This document shows positions 48,022 to 59,100 of a stretch of DNA of 64,000 nt, in pieces. The notes under the pieces were generated by a model that was given only the letters and a program-made list of their open reading frames with translations, searched no databases and was not told the DNA's origin. Position numbers and translations under genes: made by a program. Source of the stretch: Pelecanus crispus (lineage: Eukaryota > Chordata > Aves > Pelecaniformes > Pelecanidae). Numbering within the stretch: the first letter of the stretch is position 1; the number at the start of each line of letters is the position of its first letter. The stretch covers positions 3,423,501 through 3,487,500 of the forward strand of contig NC_134660.1 in the NCBI RefSeq assembly GCF_030463565.1. Direction: 5' to 3'.

Positions 48022-51000
48022 ATGCCGCCCGCCGGCTCGGGGCTGCTGGTGCTGACGGCGCCGCTGGGCGCCTTGCCCCGGGGGGCGGCGGCGGCGGCGC
48101 TGGCGGCGGCGGCGGGGGCGGTGGCGGGGCCGCTGTACGTGCACCTGCAGCCGGGGCTGCTGCTCGCCGCCCCCGCGCCGCGCCCCGCCGCGCCGCCCGC
48201 CTGCCCCGCGCTGCTCCGGGCCTTGGCCGCGCTCTACGCGGCGGCGGCGGCGCAGCGGGGCCTGGACCTGCGCGTCCTGCTGGGCCCCGGCCGCCGCCTG
48301 GCCCGGCCCCCCCGCGTCCTGCTGGCCGCTGCCGCCGAGGGGCCGGCGGGGCCGGTGCGGCTCGGCCTGCAGCACTTGGCCGCCGCCGCCTACGGCTGCC
48401 CCCCGCGCCTGCCCGTCCTGCTGCTGGGCGGCCCCGGGGAGGCCGGGCTGGACCCCGGGGAGGCCCCCGAGGAGGCCCCCGAGGAGGACCCCGACGCGGC
48501 GCTCCCCGACTTCTCCGACGTGGTGGTCGGCGGCACCTTCGACCGCCTGCATGGCGCCCACCGCTTCTTGCTCAGCGCCTGCTGCCTCCTGGCCCGGCAG
48601 CGGCTCCTGGCCGGGGTGGCCGACGGCGACCTGCTCCGCCGTGAGTCCCGGGGCGACCGGCACCGCGCTGGGGCGGGGGGGGAGCCGGGGGCGGCCGGCC
48701 CTGCTGCCGGTATGGGGCCGAGGGGTCGGCCCGGTGCTGACCGGGACAGGGCGGTGAGAGGGGCCGGTGGTCTGGGGTCCCTGTGGCGCGTGGGGTCCCG
48801 GCAGTCATGCACCCAGAGCGCCTGGGTGGCCCTGTCCGGGCAGGGTGACAGTGCGGGCCCGGCGTCCCGTCTGTGCCAGCGATGGCGGCACGCAGACACG
48901 GAGCTGACGGCGCGGCAGGGGCGAGGGGAGCCGGAGGAGGCAGCCTCCCAAAGTCACAGACGGGTTTTGTCTCCGTCTCCCGGTCTTGCTTTTCCATCGC
49001 TCTTTTGCCGCCGCTCTGGGAGCTGCGCGTTGTTAAACAGACGCTCTCTTGCTTCTCCACTCCCCTGGCACCCGGCAGACAAGGTCCTGATGGAGCTGAT
49101 CGAGCCGTACGAGCTGCGAGCGGCGAAGCTGCGCGAGTTCCTGGAGGACGTGAAGCCCTCGCTGCGTTACGACATCGTGCCTCTTCTCGACCCCTACGGC
49201 CCCTCGGTCACGGACCCCGACCTGCAGTGCTTGGTGGTCAGCGAGGAGACCCGCAGGGGAGGGGAGGCCGTGAACAAGAAGAGACTTGAAAACGTAATGC
49301 CTGCGCAGGAGCCCGCTGGGCTGCCCCTTCCCGCCCTCTTGCCCCTGCCCGCCGTTGGCTGCGGGCAAATCGGGTCTTGGTGAGCAGCCGCGGCTGTTCG
49401 GTGCCCCGGCGTGCCGCAGCCTGGGCTTGAGGGCACCCTGCAGATGGGTGCCTCGTGCCGAGCTGCCCCCAGCCACGTGCGCCCCAAGGGTGGTGCGGCA
49501 GCCTCTGCGGCGGCCTGACCCCGGGCAGCGCCGCCAGCCCCGCACGCAGGGAGAGTCAGGGTCAAGCAGGCAGCTTTGTGGGCTCTCTTCCCCTCTTGGC
49601 TGCCGGGAACGTGCCCTTCGCAGGGATGGAGCTGCCCCGTGGGGACGCTGGGAGCGGCTGCAGCCTCGTTTGTGCTGCTTCGTTCAGGCCTTGACCTCCC
49701 GCTGAGCCCCCTTCCCTCCGCTGAATCCCCGCAGCTGCTGGGGCTGACGGCCCTCGGGGCTCTCTTCTCTCGGCAGGGCCTCCCCGAGCTGGCTCTCTAC
49801 GAGATCCTGTTGATGAAGGACCCCGAGCACAGTCAGAACGAGGAGGAGAAGATCAGCTCCTCCAGCCTCCGGCAGAGGCTGCTGGGGACGCTGCTGCAGC
49901 CCCCGCGGGTGAGGGGGGTGCTTGGAGAGCCGTGGGCCGCGATGGGAACAGTGTGCCAGGGAGGAGGGGTGGCAGCCTCGGGAGCTGAGGAGCCAGCTCA
50001 TCCCCCCGCTGCGGGGGGACAAGTTTCGGAGGACTGCCTGCCCGCTGCCTGTAGCCCTCAGAGGGAGCAGGCCCCAGCTCTGCAGGGCCAGGACCTTTCG
50101 TGCCCGTCTCCAGGCCGGGTGGTCAGGATCCAGCAGAGCCCACGTCCTCCGTCTGCTGGCAACAGCTTTCCTTCTTCTCTTAGCAAGACCCTGCCTTGCC
50201 TTCGCGCCCGTACGTGATCGGCCTGACTGGAGGAACCGGGAGTGGGAAAACCTCCATCGCCAAACTTCTGGGGCACCTGGGAGCGTTCCTCATTGACGCT
50301 GACAAGCTGGGCCACGCCGTCTATGTCCCCGGTGGCCCTGCCTACGAGCACGTGGTGGTGGCCTTTGGGGCAGGTAGAGCCACCGAAGGCTGCGGGGAAG
50401 ACTGGGAGGAGGAAGAAGAGGTCGGGGTGTGCCATCATCTTAGTGTCGTCCCAGGGAGCCGTCCCTCCCTCCCTGTGGGTTTTGGGCTCCACGCCACCCA
50501 GCTCTGTAGCTGATTTGGTGATGGTTCGGCCCGAGCGGGGCAAACCACTGCTTTCCCCAAGTCTTGCGCGTCCCATGTCAGAGCTACTGTAAACTGGCTG
50601 GTGTGGAAGGCTAAACCGGGCTGTCTAGGGAAAGCTTCCCCTGTCCTCTTCTGGAGTAAGGGGAAGAGCTGCCAGGTCAGGTCCTACAGCTCCTTTCTGG
50701 GTCCCTCTGAGAGCCCCATGCTGAAATCCTTTCACTCTGACTTCGGCTTGCCGCAGGGAAGCGGGTTGGATTCATTCCTCCCAAGCCTGTTCTGCTTCTG
50801 TCTTGCAGAAATCTTGAATGAAGACGGGACGATTAACAGGAAAGTCCTTGGGGCCAAAGTGTTTGGAAACCAGGTAAAAGCAGCATGGAGACTGTCAATG
50901 TTTAATCTTGCAAGCTGGGAGCTCTCCATCTGTCCTGAGGCTTTTTATTTTTCAGCCCTTTGAGCTGCTGACGCCTTCCTGACTACTTTCTGGCAGTGAC

Positions 51001-53445
51001 GTACGGACAGGGCAGGACACAGAGATCCCAGCTCTGTAGCCGAGTCAGCAGCCGTGCTGGACACACTCCTCTCGCCCCGGCAGCTACTGCTGCCTCCCCG
51101 TCCCCATCCCTGTCCCCTCTGTCCCACGCTTGTCCTCCGCCCAGCGCGGAGCAACAGCCCTGACGCACGTGGAGGCGGTGCTCTCTGACCCTTGTGCGCG
51201 GTTTGGGCTCGGTGTACCCGCGGGGGCTCGGTGACGCGGCAGCCGAACCTGACCCTCTGTGCCTGGCTTTGTTGGCCGGGCCAGCGCTCAGCCTTTCGCC
51301 CAGGTCCTGTGGGCTGCCCTAGCCCGTGAAGGCAGCTCGAGGGGTTCTCCCGAGATGAATGGATCTCGCGTGGGTGCTGCTGCGTGGGGAGCTCGCTGTA
51401 CTGCGGGGCGGGTCTTTGCAAAGCGCCTCTTGCAGCAGAGACTGAGCTGTGCCTGGCAGGGCAAGGAAAATAAAAGGCAGAAGAGCCTTGACCCCATCAG
51501 TGGGCGTGGGAGCCTCTGGCCAGCGTGGAAGCTTTCACAGAATCATAGAACGCTTTGGGTTGGAAGGGACCTTTAGAGCCCACCCAGCCCAACCCCTGCA
51601 GTGACAGGGACAGCTCTAACCAGCCCAGGGTGCTCAGAGCCCCGTCCAACCTGGCCTGGGATGTTTCCAGGGATGGGGCCTCCACCGCCTCTCTGGGCAA
51701 CCTGTGCCAGTGCTTCACCACCCTCACTGTAAAAAATTTCTTCCTTATATCCAGTCTAAATCTCCCCTCCTTTAGTTTAAAACCGTTATTCCTTGTCCTG
51801 CCACGACAGGCCTTGCTAAAAAGATTGTCCCCATAGATTGTTTCCTTCCTTGCGCTTAGCGAGCAGCGATGGGCCGGGTCCATCCCCCATGCGTTAGCAG
51901 GTCCTTTCCGGGTGCCCTCCGTGACTGCCGCTGCCACCAGCGATCCCCTCGTTGGCTGCCCGGGGGTTCTGAGGGCAAGGAACCGAATCCTGTCGTGGTC
52001 CTTTCTAGGAGCGGCTGAAGAGTCTCACGGACATTGTGTGGCCTGAGATGGCCCGGATGGTCAAGGAGCAGATCAGGGAGGCGGATGCTCAAGGTAACTG
52101 GGGCAGGTCCCATTGCAGCACAAAGGTGGGAGTTGGGTGCATTGTCTTGTGTGGCACACCATGACCCAGAGCTCCTGGGAATCTGGTGCTTTTGGCAGCA
52201 CGGTGAGTATTTTCCATGCTCAGACCCACCTCTTCTCTGCGGGGCAGCTTGCTGGGGATTTTCACTGGCACATCTCCGAGCAAACCCCTCCACTCAGCTG
52301 GGCCGGCAGCTGGGACTGGCTTACCTCAAGCTTCCTGCTCTGGAGGAGGGTGGAGGTTGCTTTCTCTTTCCCGTGTGACTTCAAGTTTGGTTTCCGTGTA
52401 GTGCTCCAGCAGTGAGTGTGGTGTGTATTCCTTCTGGGAGCAGGATTTTTCCAGCTCTTGGGAAAGGCTGTTGGTAGCTCAATAGGCGTTTGGCTGAAGG
52501 CATTGGCTTGCCGTGCCTGGGAACCCTCCATCCCAGGTGCGCCCTTTAAGCAAACACAGCCTCTGCCTGCCACTCTCTTTTCCACGTGAGGTTCTTTGGC
52601 TCAGCAGTAAAGTGTCTGTGCTGCCAGTTTGCAGGAAGGCGTGACTCTGAGCGTAAGTGGACTGGCTGGGTTGGACGCCGAGGAGCAGTCGCGCCGCCTT
52701 GCGATTGCCAGGTAATGAGGAATGGCCTCGTTCCATAGGAAAGGCCGTGTGTGTGCTGGACGCTGCCGTGCTGCTGGAGGCTGGCTGGCAAGATATGGTC
52801 CATGAGGTGTGGACGGCCATCATCCCAGAAGAGGAGGTGGGCAATGCCCCTTGGCCCGTCGCTTGCTGCCAGGGCTGGTTCTCAGCTTCCCCGCCGAGCG
52901 CCTGAGCATCCCCTCTGCTCCTGCCAGGCTGTGAAGCGCATCATGGCCAGGGACGGGCTGAGCGAGGAGGCTGCTCGCAGCCGGCTGCGGAGCCAGATGA
53001 CCAACAGCCAAAGGGTGGAGCAGTCGCAGGTGGTGCTGTGCACGCTCTGGGAGCCGGACGTCACCCGCAAGCAGGTGAGCCCTGGGCTGGCTGCAGTGCT
53101 GGGGTCTGTCTCGGGCGGTAAAGGGGAAGGCGGGCGCCCGTGACGGGGACCGGAGGGCTCAGTGCTGCGCCCGGGTCATCCATGGCATGCCTCGGCATGC
53201 TGCTCCCCATCGAGGCTGCCTCTGGACGCGGCCACGAGGAACGAATTCTGGGATGTAAACGCAGCAGGGAAGGGACAAGAAGTGTGGGACCCTCGTGTGA
53301 TGCTCCTGCCCGTGCCGTGGTGCCGCTTGCCTCGTCCCCAGCTTGGCCGCGGGCTCTGAGGTGCCGTCCCATGTGGGTTTTCTGGCAGGTGGAGAAGGCC
53401 TGGGACCTCCTGCAGCAGCGCCTGAGCCACGAGCGCGGCCCGTGA
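48022..53445 (+). CDS. COASY: COASY, bifunctional coenzyme A synthase
   Basis: Catalyses the last two steps of coenzyme A synthesis: phosphopantetheine adenylyltransferase (PPAT), then dephospho-CoA kinase (DPCK). Human COASY sits at mitochondria. Nine exons: 48022-48640, 49079-49293, 49777-49908, 50184-50373, 50809-50873, 52009-52093, 52739-52836, 52928-53074, 53389-53445; phases agree, 535 residues (human 564). The N-terminal region keeps [10 protein letters not shown] and LYVHLQPG, but is very alanine-rich and has an acidic [14 protein letters not shown] linker. The PPAT nucleotide motif [11 protein letters not shown] starts near residue 170, with IPLLDPYGP-type and [10 protein letters not shown] blocks after it. 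The DPCK P-loop [11 protein letters not shown] is at about 334-344, with [10 protein letters not shown] and VEQSQVVL later. The ATG gives an N-terminus that lines up with human MAVFRSGLLVL. Confidence 0.96.
51539..51850 (-). mobile_element. CR1 LINE 3' fragment in a COASY intron
   Basis: About 310 bases of CR1 in reverse orientation. Its 3' end lies at the left, where TCACAGAATCATAGAA is the complement of the usual terminal repeat. The minus strand still encodes pieces of the end of CR1 ORF2, such as [20 protein letters not shown] and [13 protein letters not shown]. It is strongly 5'-truncated and lies in the intron between the exons ending at 50873 and starting at 52009. Confidence 0.95.
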
Positions 53446-54087
53446 GGGGCTCTCGCTCCTCTTGACCGTCACGCGCCGACCCCACGGATCCCACACTGGT
53501 GGGACGGGAGGCGAGGGTCCGTGTGCTGGCATCGCGCGCCGTCAGCGACCCGGCCGTGCTGGGAAGGAGCGTGGCACGGGGGCTGAACCCACCCGCCACA
53601 TCCAGCCCCGCAGACGGGCCGGGGTGTCCCCCTGTCCCCCGGCAAGCAGCTCCTCGGCCCAAGGGGCTGAGCCTGCGCTGGTGCCCGGACCTCCTGTACG
53701 CCAGTAAAGAGGCTTCTCCCTGAGTGCATGTCCGTGTGCTGGTCCTGCCCCCCGCGCCCCCAGCCCACCCTCGCAGGGGCCGAACCCACCCCAGCAGCCG
53801 GCTCTGCTGCCCCGCTGTGGGGCCTCGCCCCCGGTTCTGGGGGTCCGGGGGCCCGGGGTGGTCGCCGTCCCCTTCCCCGACCGCCGCCGGCAGCGGAGCC
53901 GCAGCCCCCGAGGCGCTCGGTGCCGCCGGGGTCCCCACGGCCGGGCCCCGCACGGTGCCGCCGGGTCCGTCCCGTGGGCGGGCGGGGGGGGCGGAGCGGC
54001 CGGTCCCGCCCCCGGCGCCCCCCTCCCCCCGATGTCACCGGGAGCACGAGCCCGTCCTGCCCCGGTACCGGCGGGCAGAGCCGAGCC
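53446..54087 (+). terminator. COASY: COASY 3' UTR with AGTAAA signal, then upstream region of the COQ10-like gene
   Basis: A variant poly(A) hexamer AGTAAA at 53703-53708 followed by a GT-rich run (GTGCATGTCCGTGTGC) likely ends COASY, giving a 3' UTR of about 280 bases. From about 53800 the sequence becomes a CpG island that leads into the COQ10-like gene. No other gene is seen. Confidence 0.55.
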
Positions 54088-55547
54088 ATGGCCGGGCGCG
54101 GGCGGACGCTGCTCGGGGCGCTGCGAGTGGCGGCGGGGCCGGCTCCCGGTGAGACGGCGCGGGGCCGGGGCGGCGGGGCCAGGGGGCCGGGGCGGTACCG
54201 TACTGGGGCCGGTGTACCGGTGCCGGTGTGGTACCATACCATACCGGGGCCAGTGTGCCAGTGCCGGTGTGGCACTGTACCATACCGGGGCCGGTGTGCC
54301 AGTGCAGTGCAGTACTGCACCGGTGCCGGTGCTGGTGTGGTACCGTGCCATACCGGGGCCAGTGTGCTGGCACGCTACTGTACTGGGGCTGGTGGGCCAG
54401 TGCAGTGCGGTACCGTACCGGGGCTGATGTGCCAGTGCTGGTGTGGTACCGTACCATACCGGGGCCAGTGTGCCTGTATGGTACCATACCATACTATACC
54501 ATACCGGGGTGCTGGTGTGGTACCGTACCGGGGCCGATGTGCCGTGATGCGGCAGAGCCGGCTCCCTGACCCCCTCTCCCCTCCAGCTGTCTCGGCATCC
54601 CCCGTTCCTCACCGGTGCAGCCAGCACGGCCATTCCTGATCCCAGCGGGCACCGGCTCCAGCAGGCACTGGGAGCAGCGGGTCCTGGGGTGAGTCCTGCT
54701 GCCACCCTGGGTCCTGGCCCCCACGGGGGCATCGGCTGGGCTTGTGCAGGCCCTGACCCCCCGCCTCCAGCGCAGGTACTCAGCAGAGCAGATGTACGCA
54801 CTGGTGGCCAATGTGGGGGAATACCGGCTCTTCGTGCCCTGGTGCAGCCGGTTGGCCACGCTCTCCCGCCGCGGGCAGGTGCTGCGGGCAGAGCTCGAGG
54901 TCGGCTTCCCGCCCTTCCTGGAGCGCTATGTCTCCGAGGTCTTCCTGGGCTCCTGGCGGATCTGGGTAGGCAGGGCAGGACCAGGGTGCTGCGGGTCTCG
55001 CTGGGGTGTGGGGGCATTTGGGCTGCACCCGGGGAGCTGGAGACCCCAACAGCTCCGTGAGGTGGGGACCTGGGGGGACGCGGGGACCGTCGCAGCCTGT
55101 GGATGCGCGGGGCAGGGGCAGGGCTGGGCCCCGCACGCTTCGGGAGCAGAGCGGCCTCCTGAGCGGGGCCGGGTCCCTGCCGCAGGCCGTCAGCCGGGAC
55201 TGCCGCCTCTTCAGGCACCTGGAGACGCTGTGGCGGTTCGGGCCAGGGCTGCCCGGACGGACAGACACCTGCTTGCTGGACTTCTCAGTGAGTGCCTCCC
55301 CCTGCGCGGGGTCTGCTGGGGCAGGGAGAGCTGCAGGCAGCCCCCGGTGTTGCCCTGCTGTCGGGGGGCTGCCTGCCTGCCGTGACCCCCCCAACGCCTC
55401 TCCGCTCCCTGCCAGGTCTCCTTCGAGTTCAGGTTGGCGCTGCACTCCCGGCTGGCCAGCCCGTTTCTGGACGAGGTGGCGAAGCGGACGGTGGCGGCCT
55501 TCGAGGACCGGGCGCAGGCGCTGTTTGGGCCGCAGGCAGCTGTCCCG
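54088..55547 (+). CDS. COQ10-like coenzyme Q-binding START-domain protein (5' and 3' ends unsure)
   Basis: COQ10 proteins are mitochondrial START-domain (Coq10p/RatA type) proteins that bind coenzyme Q and support respiration. Sure exons: 54776-54965, 55186-55287 and 55416 onward. They encode [52 protein letters not shown] and [20 protein letters not shown], each matching COQ10A/COQ10B with the same intron places. An exon ending at 54688 (WEQRVLG) matches the ERRIMG part of human. The likely first exon, 54088-54148, encodes a basic, amphipathic-looking start ([14 protein letters not shown]) that suits mitochondrial import. The best acceptor, at 54587, does not fit its phase; one at 54625 does. 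Similarity to the family stops near FGPQAAVP at 55547, yet the frame stays open far beyond. The protein is clearly more divergent than COQ10A and COQ10B are from each other, so it may be a third paralogue or a fast-evolving orthologue. Confidence 0.75.
54190..54545. repeat. Degenerate minisatellite in intron 1 of the COQ10-like gene
   Basis: Irregular repeats of roughly 40-60 bases built from ATACCGGGGCCAGTGTGCC and GGTGTGGTACCGTACC blocks. The copies differ in length and carry internal CAGTG duplications. It fills most of the intron between the putative first and second exons. Confidence 0.85.
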
Positions 55548-56028
55548 CCTCGCAGGCCGTGTGCCGGGCACGAGGACGCCTCACCAGGAGACGCTCCTCG
55601 GCGCTTGGTCCCGGTTTCGGCCGGGCTCTGCCCCCAGCCCTGCTCAGGGCCTCATCCTATTTATGTGCATTTAAGAGAGAATTTATTTTTCCAACCCCGG
55701 TTCTGCTCCGCGCCGCTGACGCGGGGACCAGCGCTGCCGGTGGGCGGGCTCGGCGGGCGTTCGGGGTGCGCTGTCCCAGCCGCAGCCCCCGGTGTGGGCG
55801 CTGCCTGCTCTGGCTTCCCTCCCCCGGGGGCTCCGGGCGGCCCCCGGCCCCTCGCCGGCAGCAGCCCCCAGCCCCCAGCCCGGTTACCGGGCCGAGGCGA
55901 CGCGGCGGGGGCCGGCCCTTCCCCGCCCGGCCCGGGGCAGGACTCCGGGACTCCCGGTTCGCAGCACCGGGGCCGGGACCCCCGCGAGCGACGGACTCTG
56001 ACCCAGGCCCGGCGCTCCTGCGTCACCG
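55548..56028. other. Gap between the COQ10-like domain end and the MLX promoter
   Basis: Begins with the unclosed reading frame of the COQ10-like gene. A brief AT-rich patch at 55660-55690 (TATTTATGTGCATTTAAG) looks like 3' UTR, but I see no canonical poly(A) hexamer. From 55690 the sequence is CpG island leading into MLX. Confidence 0.5.
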
Positions 56029-56176
56029 TGACGTCAGGGCGGTTACGAAAGTGCCGGGCATCGACCGGGCCGAGGCGGGTGGCGCTGCTGCTGCAGGCGC
56101 CCCCTGGCGGCCCGGCGGGGCGGACTGCGTTTCCCGGCGGCCCCCGCGGCGGTCACATGACCGGGGCGGGCGGAAG
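56029..56176 (+). promoter_or_regulatory. MLX: MLX promoter with CRE, CACATG palindrome and YY1-like start
   Basis: A perfect cAMP-response element TGACGTCA lies at 56029-56036. A perfect 12-base palindrome GGTCACATGACC lies at 56151-56162, 15 bases before the ATG; its core TCACATGA is the type bound by MITF/TFE bHLH-zipper factors. The start codon sits in GGAAGATGGCGG, which resembles a YY1 element (AAGATGGCGG). No TATA box. Sites are read directly; binding is inferred. Confidence 0.6.
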
Positions 56177-59100
56177 ATGGCGGAGCCGCCCGGCGCCGCG
56201 GCCGAGGACTCCTGGGGGAAGGTGGCTCCGTTCGCCGGGCTGGGGCGGAGGGGCCGGGCCGGCTCGGCTCGCTTGGGCGCCGCTAAGGGCAGTGCGGGTG
56301 GGGGCGCTGGGCCGGGGCGGCGGCGGGGCCGAGGGCGGGCGGGGTGAGCGCCGGGTCGAGGGGAAAGGGTCATGGCGAGGGGCGGGGGTCAAAGGTCACT
56401 GAGCGGAGCTCGAGGGGCGGGGGGGTGCTGCTTGGGCGACCCGGGCTCCTGGGGTCAGGGGCCGAGGCCGGGGGTCAGGGGGCTCCGGGGGGAGCCGGGG
56501 GCCCCGACGGGGAGCCAGGCCCCGGGGTTTGCTGCCCCGGCCCCGCTGACATCTCTCCTCCCGCCCGCCGTGGCTCCGCCGGCCCCGCGCAAGGTGGACG
56601 CAGCCTACAGCGACAATGGCCTGGACTCGGGTAGGTGCCCGGGCAGCGCCTGGCCCTGGGCCGCCCCCGTGCAGTCACAGCAGCTGCTCGTCATGAGCGT
56701 GGCGGTGGCAGCGGCGGCCTGGTGACCCGTCCGCCCCATCCCTCTGCCCCCGGTTATGCGCCCCGGGTTTGTCCCTTTACTCCGTGAAACCTCTTCTTCC
56801 AGCGCTCTTTATGGAAAATGCTAGGAAAGGAAGCATAGTCTCGCGAGCCAACAGTATCGGCTCCACCAGTGCCTCTTCTGTCCCCAATACAGGTAGGCCC
56901 GTGGGGTTTGTCCTCTGTGACCGTGGGTCTTTCTGCTCACTGGGCTGCCCCGCACACAGCAGGGCTTCCAGCCCTCACCCCTGTGCCGAGGGCGCGAGCA
57001 CAGCTGCCTCCCTCACTGGCTGCGCAGGATTCCCACCCCTAGGAGGGAGGGGAGATGGTGGGGAACAGCATCGGGGCATTGTGGTTTCCAGCAGCGTTTG
57101 GAGTAGGGAATCAGTCAGGTTGTGGCACCTTCCCAAGGGAGTCTTCTTCCTGCCCAGCTCCACAAGGAAAAGGAAAGGGTTGGCAGGGCCCCTCGGAGCA
57201 TTTGTCCTTGGCCCGATGTGCTGGAGCTGGCTGCGGCCCTGGGGGCACGGGGCTCTCCTGGGCCTGGCTGTGGCTGCAGTGCAGCAGGAGCGGGGAGCCC
57301 AGCTGGTGCCTCGAGCTCTCGCCCCCTCCGTGCGCCTCTGCCCCCTGCGCTTCGGAGCTCGCCAGCCAGGCTTCTTCACGCTCACGCGAGTTCTCTCCGC
57401 GCAGATGATGAGGACAGCGATTATCACCAGGAGCCCTACAAGGAGTCGTACAAGGACCGGCGCAGGCGGGCGCACACCCAGGCGGAGCAGAAGAGGCGAG
57501 ACGCCATCAAGGTAACCCGAGAGGCTGCGTGCGCCGTCAGAGCGCAGCAACTTGCCGGGGCCCTGCGGCACCCAGCACCCTGCTGTTTTCAGCACCTTCC
57601 CCTTTGTTTTGCTGCTGGATCTACCCTCCCCAGGCACAAGCATGCTGGGAGGCACCTTGGCTCTGGCTGGCTGCGTGGTGGGAGCTGGGATTTGCCACCT
57701 TGTGAGACTGGTTGTTTCAAATTGCTGAATTCCAAATGCATGTGCTGTGGCTCTGCTTCCCCACAGAAAGGCTACGATGACTTGCAGGCTATCGTTCCCA
57801 CCTGTGAGCAGCAGGATTTCTCCATAGGCTCCCAGAAGCTGAGCAAGGCCATTGTCCTCCAGAAAAGTGAGTCTTGAGGGTGGGGAGAGGGAAGGGGGTG
57901 CTATCGATCCCCAAAATGCCTCGCTAGAGCCGCGCAGCGTGGAGGTTCAGCACTTTGGGAACCTTCTGGTGTGATGATGCTCTGGGGGAGCCCAGTGCTG
58001 GCCACCTCCAGCCACCCACCTCCCCGAGAAGAGTCAGGGCAGCTGGGAGCTGATGCTACCCAGGCTTGGGCACCTTCTGCGGGGCTCTTGGGGGCTTGTG
58101 TGTGCTCTTGAATCCTCACACTCTATTTTCATGCTCAGCTATTGACTACATCCAGTTCCTGCACAAGGAAAAGAAGAAGCAAGAGGAGGAAGTTTCTACC
58201 CTCAGGAAAGACGTGATGGCCTTGAAGATCATGAAAGTGTAAGGGAAGAGCTGTTGGTTGCTGCCCTCCTGCTGTTTTCCCCCCTGTCCTTCCAAGGCTC
58301 CGTGGGTGCAGTCAGTGCTTTGCAGCCAGCCTTGCACCCACAGTAGCAAGCCCGTCCCTGCCCACTGTCATCGTTTCTCCTGTGGCTCGTTAGTGTGGGT
58401 CTGTCTTGGGTTAGTTGGTGGAGTTTAGTACGAATGTGGATCTGAGTCAGAAAATGAATCTGCTCCCAGTGTCAGGAGAGGCTGCAGCTTCCCAGTGTTT
58501 ATTTGCTTGCAGGATCTTCCACAAACTCTTGGTCCTCCCCATCCCTGCAGAGGTTCTCACTGGCCAGCGAAAGGCAGAGCTCTGCGCCGCGACTGGGTGG
58601 AAGCTGGGGGTGGGAGGCCTCACTCTGCTGCTGAACGTGTTTCAGAAACTACGAGCAGATTGTGAAAGCTCATCAGGACAACCCGAACGAGGGGAAGGAC
58701 CAGGTCTCTGACGAGGTGAAGTTCAATGTTTTCCAAGGCATTATGGATTCCCTGTTCCAGTCCTTTAACGCCTCCATCTCAGTAACGAGTTTTCAGGAGC
58801 TCTCGGCTTGCGTCTTCAGCTGGATTGAGGAGCACTGCAAGCCCCAGGTAAGCAGGAGCTGGGGGTGGGCTGTCGCGACGGCAGAGGGAACCAGGGCGGA
58901 GAGCACTGCGCACATCTGCGCCCAGCTGGAGTGCGGGGCTGCGTGCGGCTGTCCCCCCTCCTGGGGTTTCCCAAAGGGCAGCGTGTGGCTGGTATGGGAC
59001 TGGGGCAGGGCAGGGGCACAGTGGGGATGGGAGAGGGTGCCCGAGCTCCAGCCTCTCCCACTCCAGCTGCTGGACTGGTTTGGTGCTGAAAGCTGGCCAG

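Noticed and set aside
47170-48663. A 497-residue antisense frame over the HSD17B1 end and COASY exon 1
   Set aside because: Composition effect opposite two identified genes.
53542-55218. A 558-residue antisense frame over the COQ10-like gene
   Set aside because: Runs through the GTACC minisatellite and opposite conserved COQ10 exons; no known domain.
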